Under the pieces are notes generated by a model. That model worked only from the letters and a program-made list of their open reading frames with translations, did not search any database and was not told the origin of the DNA. The translations under genes were made by a program, and so were the position numbers. A DNA stretch of 32,500 nucleotides from Bigelowiella natans CCMP2755 (Eukaryota; Cercozoa; Chlorarachniophyceae), in contig ADNK01000072.1 in NCBI GenBank assembly GCA_000320545.1, positions 1 to 32,500 on the forward strand, given 5' to 3'. Positions 28,901 through 32,500 of the stretch are shown here, piece by piece (within the stretch, counting starts at the first letter, position 1; every line of letters begins with the position of its first letter).

Positions 28901-31878
28901 ACTTCGCCTTCGAGATCTTAGCAGTTCCATCCAAATCCAGAGGCGGCTTCGGGGGCAAGAAGAAACCGCTCATCGTTTGCGGCTTGGTCAGCGATTCCTT
29001 CTCCGTGTTCTCCCCCGACCCCAGCGTGGGTAGCCAAGAAGGTACGTGGGGGCTCTCAGAGAAGGGCCAGAAGATTCACAAAGGGAAGCAGGTCGACTAC
29101 GCCAGCGCCTTCAAGCGGGGCGACACGGTCGGCGTGGAGGTGGATCTAGATGCTGGAACTCTGCACTTCTACATCAACGACATCGCGCAAGGGCTGGCCT
29201 TCCTCGACGTTAAGCGTTTCCGAGCGTGCCACCCGGCCGTGAGCCTCAACGGCAAGGGCGCGAAGGTGAAGATGCTTGGGGAGATGGCGAAGCCCCCCAG
29301 CAGGAGGCCAGAGAACTGGCCGTGGTTCGACCAGGTGCTGCTCGCGGGGCGCATCATGCTCGCCTTCTCCGACCGCAAGGATTTCACGCTGCCTTACGAA
29401 TTCATTTCGCAGCTCCACTCGAAAATCAACAGCATGTCGATGGGCTCCGCGGAGAGGGAGCTACCGCAGGGCGTGGACGCGAAGCAACTCGACCCCGCGC
29501 TCCGCATTCCCTCCTCCGACGCCGACGCCATCCGGGCCATCTTCGCGCAGCACCTCGAGCGGCAGCGCCAGGCGAGGCTCGCGTCCGGCAGGAAGCCGGC
29601 CGACGGCAAGCGCGAGGTTCGAACGTCGTTTTTGTGGCCAATGGACCTAGAGCCGAAGAATGGCTTTTATCTCGACCTGGCGGGTATGAGCGACATGCTG
29701 AAGCCGCATCTTAACCCTTACGTGGCGATTTATTGCCTCCGGGAAGGAAAGGGCGACTCGGAAGTCTCTCGCATAACGCTAGGGGCGGAGGCTATGGCTG
29801 ATGAAGGGCTGACGTGGGACTCGTCCAAGGCGCCCAAGACGTACGGGACGTACGAGTTTCGCTTGATTACGAACCAGCAGAACTTTGGCAAGACGAAGAA
29901 GATGTACTTCGCCAGCAGCAGCAGCAACCGCTCACATCTGAACCAGAATGCCGGCACCCAGACCTCGCCGACCTTCCGTGTGAGGGAGAAGGTCAAGGAC
30001 GCTTTGTCCGACGGGCTCGCGAGCGTGCCGGGCGGCTTTTACCACATCGCCTACGACGCCAAGGCCTTCTCGCTCGCGGCCGACTCGCAGCTGGTTGCGT
30101 GTGTCGACCGCATCTGCGACAAGAAGTCGATCGACGCCACGATCAAGAAGTTTCCTCCCAACGACTTCAACCCCACCCCGCACCTCATCCACTACCCGGA
30201 CATCGAGAACTGTACCACCACACAGCTCCAGATCCGCCTACTCACGCTGCAGCTTCTCAACCGCTCGGTGACGAATCTGCTGCCCATGCTGGACTTCTCC
30301 GTGAAGCAGGGAATGTCGCGGCTCACGGATACGGTGCGCGCTTTGCGCACGCTGATCTTCTGGTCGACGAAGAACAAGCTGTGGATGTCGGCGCTCCAGG
30401 ACACCCAGGCGTCCGGCCACTCGAGAATGGGCACCGTGCAGATCAACCGATTTCGGTCAAACCGGCTCAAGTCGCAGGGCAAGTGCGACGTGCGCGGGAC
30501 GCGCACGTGCTTCGGGCAGCTGTTCCGAAAGCTCAACAAGATGGACGTGGCCCTTTTCCGCGCGGGCAAAGGGATGCGCGTGTGGAAGACCGAGTTCGCC
30601 GGGGAGGGGGGCATCGACGCTGGGGGTCTGTACCGCGAGCTGATCTTCGTGATGTGTCAGGAGCTTCAGTCGCCGCAGCTTCCTCTCTTCATCCTTTGTC
30701 CGAACGGCCGCGAGCAGATCGGTCAAAACCGGCACAAATGGGTGCCCAACCCCTCGGCTGTCGAGCCTTTGCACCTTTCCATGTACGAGTTCCTTGGGAA
30801 ACTTATGGGGCTGGCCATCCGAACCACGTCGCTGCTCTCCCTGGACTTGCCCTCGATTGTGTGGAAGCCGCTCATCGGCGCCGAGATCGAGGAGTCGGAT
30901 GTCGTCGCTATCGACCGCCTGTCTTTCAAGCTAATTGAGAACATGCAGACGATGGAGCCTAAGACATTCTCCTTTGCTGCCGACTCGCCGCTTGGACTTG
31001 ACCTTGACAATAAGCTCAGGGTCGTTGGAATCATGCCAGGCAGCCAGGCCGAGAAGAACGGTCTCAAACGCCGAATGAAGATCATCGAAGTGGCCGGAGT
31101 GAAAGTGGACTCCAAGGCATCGTTGGGCGAGCAGCTGGCTCGCTGCAAGAAGGCGGCGGAGAAGAGGTTCTCGTTGACCGTCTCCGGCCGCGTGACCCCG
31201 GAGCAGTTTGACATGGCCTTCTCCCAAACGAAGTTCGTCATCGTCGGCTCTGACCAGAAGGAGCGCGAGCTGATTCCCGGCGGTAAGGAGGTTACGCTAA
31301 CGTGGAGCAACCGCAAAGAGTTCTGCACCAAGATCGTCGACTATAGGAAGAAGGAGTTCCAGCAGCAGTGCGCGGCCATCCGCCGCGGCCTCGCGTGCGT
31401 GGTGCCCTACCCGCTTCTATCAATTTTCGCGTGGGAGGAGCTCGAGATTCAGGTGTGCGGCCGGTCGCAGATGAACGTGGACCTCCTGCAGAAGATGACG
31501 CGCTATCAAGGGTGTACCGCCAACGATACGCATATTCAGTTCTTCTGGCAGATCATGCGCGAGCGCTTCGACGAGATGGAGCGGGCGAAGTTCCTCAAGT
31601 TCGTGTGGGGGCGCGCGAGGCTTCCCGTCCGCGCCGCCGACTTCCAAACGCATTTCACGATCAATGTGCTGCCAACTGCCGGCAGCCCCGACTCCTACAT
31701 GCCCATCGGCCACACGTGCTTCTTCTCTATTGACATGCCTAAGTACACCAATCTCGCCATGATGCACAAGCGCCTGCTCTACGCCATCACACATTGCGAG
31801 GCCATCGACGCGGACTATGGACCGGAGAACATCCAAGTTGCGGATGAGGGAGACAGCGATGATGATGATGACTTGTAG
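10832..31878 (+). CDS. Giant multidomain HECT-type E3 ubiquitin ligase (HERC-like mosaic)
   Basis: Fifteen exons: 10832-10926, 11000-11102, 11347-11697, 11794-11937, 12194-12235, 12389-12492, 12941-13022, 13121-13180, 13339-13390, 13561-13640, 13805-13890, 14079-14262, 14532-19384, 19597-19933 and 20050-31878. All junctions are GT...AG with consistent phase; the sum is 18,402 nt or 6,133 residues. The start ATG has A at -3 and G at +4, and an in-frame stop lies upstream at 10787. Approximate domains: helical (67-307), beta-trefoil-like (308-461), CUB-like (990-1190), discoidin-like 1 (1897-2160), SPRY-like (2371-2560), Tudor-like (2842-2930), discoidin-like 2 (3066-3230), RCC1 propeller (3262-3655), concanavalin-A-like (3807-4000 and 4162-4357), UBA (4427-4462), discoidin-like 3 (4872-5053), SPRY (5122-5269) and HECT (5683-6118). 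The catalytic Cys is about residue 6081. HECT ligases accept ubiquitin from E2 on this Cys and pass it to substrates; the other domains probably recruit partners. The C-terminus is an acidic tail. The first two exons are the least certain. Confidence 0.9.
11196..11286. repeat. (AC)n(AT)n compound microsatellite in HECT intron 2
   Basis: About 17 AC units followed directly by about 28 AT units, in the intron 11103-11346, about 60 nt before its acceptor. Confidence 0.95.
11961..12076. repeat. (TA)n and (GT)n tracts in HECT intron 4
   Basis: (TA)n at about 11961-11985 and (GT)n at 12045-12076, both inside the intron 11938-12193. Confidence 0.9.
13296..13334 (+). repeat. (CT)n tract forming the polypyrimidine tract of HECT intron 8
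   Basis: About 19 CT units end three bases before the acceptor TAG (13336-13338). The repeat itself appears to be the polypyrimidine tract for exon 9. Confidence 0.9.
13684..13747. repeat. (CA)n and (GA)n tracts in HECT intron 10
   Basis: (CA)n at about 13684-13702 and (GA)n at 13710-13747, inside the intron 13641-13804. A purine tract on the sense strand is present here, with a separate TTCTCTTCTG pyrimidine stretch before the acceptor. Confidence 0.9.
14468..14481 (+). repeat. Poly-C run in HECT intron 12
   Basis: About 14 C residues followed by further C/T-rich sequence, about 50 nt before the acceptor at 14530-14531. A similar poly-C run lies at 12360-12371 before exon 6, and mixed C/T runs at about 20021-20040 before exon 15. 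Confidence 0.85.
16127..16728 (+). other. CUB-like beta-sandwich split by a low-complexity insert
   Basis: The first half contains EIRVEFDARCETMSNTDTLQ. The second half contains SSFYLSWTTNGNGGWGFGLT. The pattern 'FD-x2-C-x-T...D-x-L' then 'F-x-W-x-T/S-x-G...WG(F/Y)-x-(F/L)T' is familiar from large ligases and ZZ/EF-hand proteins. About 120 residues rich in Ser, Ala, Pro and Lys, including a (TCA)n-encoded Ser run, separate the halves. Confidence 0.5.
18836..19840 (+). other. Discoidin (F5/8 C)-like domain 1, interrupted by an FG/Ser-rich insert and an intron
   Basis: It opens with IFHFLGTG and AFQNPHDSGRVEV, continues with VTWELQGSADGKHFDTIETH, and closes in the next exon with SYLRIRAV...LEIFGI. 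The insert carries SGFSFG and SGFRFG motifs and a Ser run; the 212-nt intron 13 falls inside it. The same layout as copies 2 and 3 (22672-23165, 28090-28634) supports the call. Confidence 0.65.
19403..19468. repeat. (TA)n and (AC)n tracts in HECT intron 13
   Basis: (TA)n at about 19403-19434 and (AC)n at 19447-19468, starting about 18 nt after the donor at 19385. Confidence 0.9.
20587..21155 (+). other. SPRY-like domain 1
   Basis: Strands around GMYGVRGSTVYPEGKHRITL, ITQFCFVGLQD, NIGVNMGWFCSGEKLTIEWD and GTMRFYKDGKPVGTPVPLYG follow the SPRY order. The 'F-Y-x-(N/D)G-x-x-x-G' signature near the end is clear. A basic Gly/Arg/Ser-rich insert (20680-20780) interrupts the second strand pair. Confidence 0.6.
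22001..22263 (+). other. Tudor/Agenet-like segment with a Lys-rich insert
   Basis: GEVVAGTVVCITKM and, after about 45 residues of Gly/Ser/Lys-rich sequence, YSIHFDNGDSEVIVDETKLD. The 'W/V-x-G-x-V...Y-x-(V/I)-x-(F/Y)-D-(D/N)-G-D' pattern is Tudor-like. Short and moderately degenerate, so tentative. Confidence 0.35.
22672..23165 (+). other. Discoidin (F5/8 C)-like domain 2
   Basis: SGIIYYIATDGYKAPWKNP opens it. VTVDLQSFRVKPTHYTLRHY and LRNWDLMGSVDGQAWKVLKS are the core strands. YLACSGFELFGS closes it. This order (xIxYxIGT...W-x-NP; V-D-L; PTHYTLRH; NW-x-L-x-GS-x-DG-x-x-W; SGFE-x-(F/Y)G) is typical of discoidin-like domains in BTB and HECT proteins. Confidence 0.8.
23260..24440 (+). other. RCC1-type beta-propeller repeats
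   Basis: About six to seven blades recognised by 'G-x-(V/L)Y-x-WG' strands: GNVYYWGQP, GKLFYLGYM, NEVYVWGNV, GDLYTTGAM, GRLYAWGQNSDYGCGTG and GNLYRWGYT. Each is preceded by a 'V-x-x-(V/I)-(S/A)' strand. The family is seen in HERC ligases, where the propeller binds proteins and, in some members, acts on small GTPases. No GEF claim is made here. Confidence 0.85.
24895..26545 (+). other. Two concanavalin-A-like (LamG/pentraxin-like) segments
   Basis: Segment 1 (about 24895-25475) has FTMSIRIKP, LSRLHLRLISKSGEK and GSHSITIVGG...VSGYVDDNLV. Segment 2 (about 25960-26545) has SSWTAILDFSVESLP, VKPKTWYRLILTYDKG and ITLGSSAHTAEYNVAMLQFW. 'W-x-x-(L/I)-x-x-(T/S)YD' followed by an 'A-x-(V/L)-x-(F/L)W' strand is typical of this fold. 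Low-complexity runs (poly-Ala, poly-Gly) lie between and inside them. The fold is inferred. Confidence 0.5.
26612..26866 (+). other. UBA domain, with a possible second UBA-like copy before it
   Basis: LSLTGFPVAWCSEALSVVGN followed by DEDAAIAWLLSHYDEL matches the UBA consensus (MGFP-x-x-x-x-x-AL-x-x-x-x-x-x-x-x-A-x-x-WL). A less complete copy, MGHPERWCLKAIEA, precedes it by about 40 residues. UBA domains bind ubiquitin. Downstream, LYARQCILSMLSNWP is a helical motif I associate with HERC-type ligases. Confidence 0.75.
28090..28634 (+). other. Discoidin (F5/8 C)-like domain 3
   Basis: GVLYHIGSRGKKAYWENPG opens it. TFNFYDRKITPTHYSLRCG and RNWRLEASSDGEFWAALRIH are the core. FVSGFEIYGTVS closes it. 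It aligns by eye with domain 2 over its whole length and with both ends of domain 1. Confidence 0.8.
28840..29285 (+). other. SPRY domain 2
   Basis: GFTSGRHYFAFEIL, LIVCGLVSDSFSVFSP, GTWGLSEKGQKIHKGKQVDY, FKRGDTVGVEVDLDAGTLHF and YINDIAQGLAF give the full SPRY order. The 'G-x-x-x-G-V-x-x-D-x-x-x-G-x-(L/I)-x-F-x-x-N' signature is present. Confidence 0.85.
30523..31830 (+). other. HECT catalytic domain
   Basis: N-lobe: FAGEGGIDAGGLYREL, then LHLSMYEFLGKLMGLAIRT. After the PDZ-like insert come ELIPGGKEVTLT and YRKKEFQQQCAAIRRGLACV. C-lobe: IQFFWQIMRERFDEMERAKF, FTINVLPTAG, and the catalytic motif MPIGHTCFFSIDMPKY with its Cys codon at 31717-31719 (about residue 6081). All landmark residues are present, so the enzyme should be active. 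After the LLYAI helix the chain continues for about 25 residues to an acidic DEGDSDDDDDL end, longer than usual for HECT proteins, which normally stop soon after that helix. Confidence 0.95.
30976..31188 (+). other. PDZ-like domain inserted inside the HECT N-lobe
   Basis: About 70 residues (roughly 5834-5904) lie between IENMQTMEPKTFSF and the resumed N-lobe (FVIVG...ELIPGGKE). They show the PDZ pattern: PLGLDLD as the carboxylate loop, RVVGIMPGSQAEKNGLKRRM, KIIEVAGVKV, then a helix (LGEQLARCKKA) and a last strand (FSLTV). There is no intron nearby, so this is a genomic insertion within one exon, not a splice artefact. Confidence 0.75.
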
Positions 31879-32500
31879 ACTGGTGACAGGGATAGGAGGA
31901 AAATATAGCGGTAAGATGGACGAACGAAACTCAGTAAATATAAATAGCATTTTAACTTAAAAATCTACGTATGAGCAATTAGCTCGGCGAAGTAGATATA
32001 ACTACTCTACAGAATTATGGCATGCTTTTTGCATGTTACTTATGATGATGATTATGCTTGCTAGCTTGGGAAACAAAGCAAATCTTGTTTACAATGCATG
32101 CCATTACATGTCTAGCTCTCTAGTTCTAGAGATGTGCTGCTGCCCCAACGCAGTCATGAAATCTTAAATGTAAAACTTCATGTAACACGCGAGTTCGCCA
32201 ATAACGTGCTAGATATTCACACATGCTAGCATGTGCAAGCATGCTAGCAAACATCGCACTAGCTGTGCGAGATCAGATTCATTGAACAGTGCTAGAGTGC
32301 CACCTAGCCATTGCTCAAGCGCACGTAACTACGCACATTAACACACTCTACATGAAGGCTAGCTAGCTAGTCAAGCTAGCATGCACGACACATCATGCAA
32401 CTTTCTCAATTCTAGAATTGTGTACATTGCATTGTTGTTAGCTGTTGAACAGCAAAAACATCTTGCAACGTTTTGGAAACACATACAGTTCATCATCATT
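31879..32500. other. 3' flank of the HECT gene, palindrome-rich spacer
   Basis: No gene seen. Perfect palindromes include the 16-bp CACATGCTAGCATGTG (32220-32235) and the 14-bp CAATTCTAGAATTG (32407-32420). A near-perfect TCTCTAG-TT-CTAGAGA lies near 32120-32135, and clustered GCTAGC/CTAGCTAG words near 32355-32385. The first 100 bp should be the 3' UTR; I see no canonical AATAAA. Confidence 0.6.

Noticed and set aside
29814-30938. 374-codon plus-strand open frame in a second frame
   Set aside because: It overlaps the HECT N-lobe in another frame, is rich in Arg, His, Gln and Ala, and lacks any motif. The HECT frame is unambiguous.

Overview
This is nuclear DNA of an intron-rich eukaryote. 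All genes except one large terminal coding block are split by short introns with GT...AG ends. Coding blocks are GC-rich, and introns and spacers are AT-rich and full of dinucleotide microsatellites. A minus-strand gene near 9 kb encodes a signal-peptide-like N-terminus, then a basic Ser/Arg-rich stretch, then a domain resembling the cyanobacterial/plant DUF3110 family. That suggests an alga with a complex (secondary) plastid. A chlorarachniophyte-like or similar photosynthetic protist is my guess; the sequence does not prove the lineage.

Layout. (1) 65-429: a block of joined microsatellites. (2) 620-1664 (+): a small spliced gene with one hydrophobic segment and a C-terminal CVVM CaaX box. 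(3) 2757-3465 (-): a four-exon gene for a 139-residue protein of unknown function. (4) 3903-7431 (+): a ten-exon ankyrin-repeat gene. It has one repeat per 99-nt phase-1 exon, near-duplicate introns, and a C-terminal CVLL CaaX box. (5) 8585-9778 (-): the two-exon, probably plastid-targeted DUF3110-like gene. (6) 10832-31878 (+): a fifteen-exon gene for a giant (about 6,133 residues) HECT-type E3 ubiquitin ligase. (7) 31879-32500: a palindrome-rich spacer.

Genes alternate in strand. Two pairs are head-to-head (3465/3903 and 9778/10832), so those spacers probably hold divergent promoters. Two pairs are tail-to-tail (1664/2757 and 7431/8585).

The ligase dominates the window. From N to C terminus I read: a helical region, a beta-trefoil-like region, a CUB-like sandwich, discoidin-like domain 1, SPRY-like domain 1, a Tudor-like segment, discoidin-like domain 2, an RCC1 propeller, two concanavalin-A-like segments, UBA, discoidin-like domain 3, SPRY 2, and a HECT domain with its catalytic cysteine present. 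A PDZ-like domain interrupts the HECT N-lobe. The architecture recalls HERC-type ligases. The PDZ insertion and the one-repeat-per-exon ankyrin gene are the most unusual things here. No rRNA, tRNA, CRISPR array or transposon was recognised.
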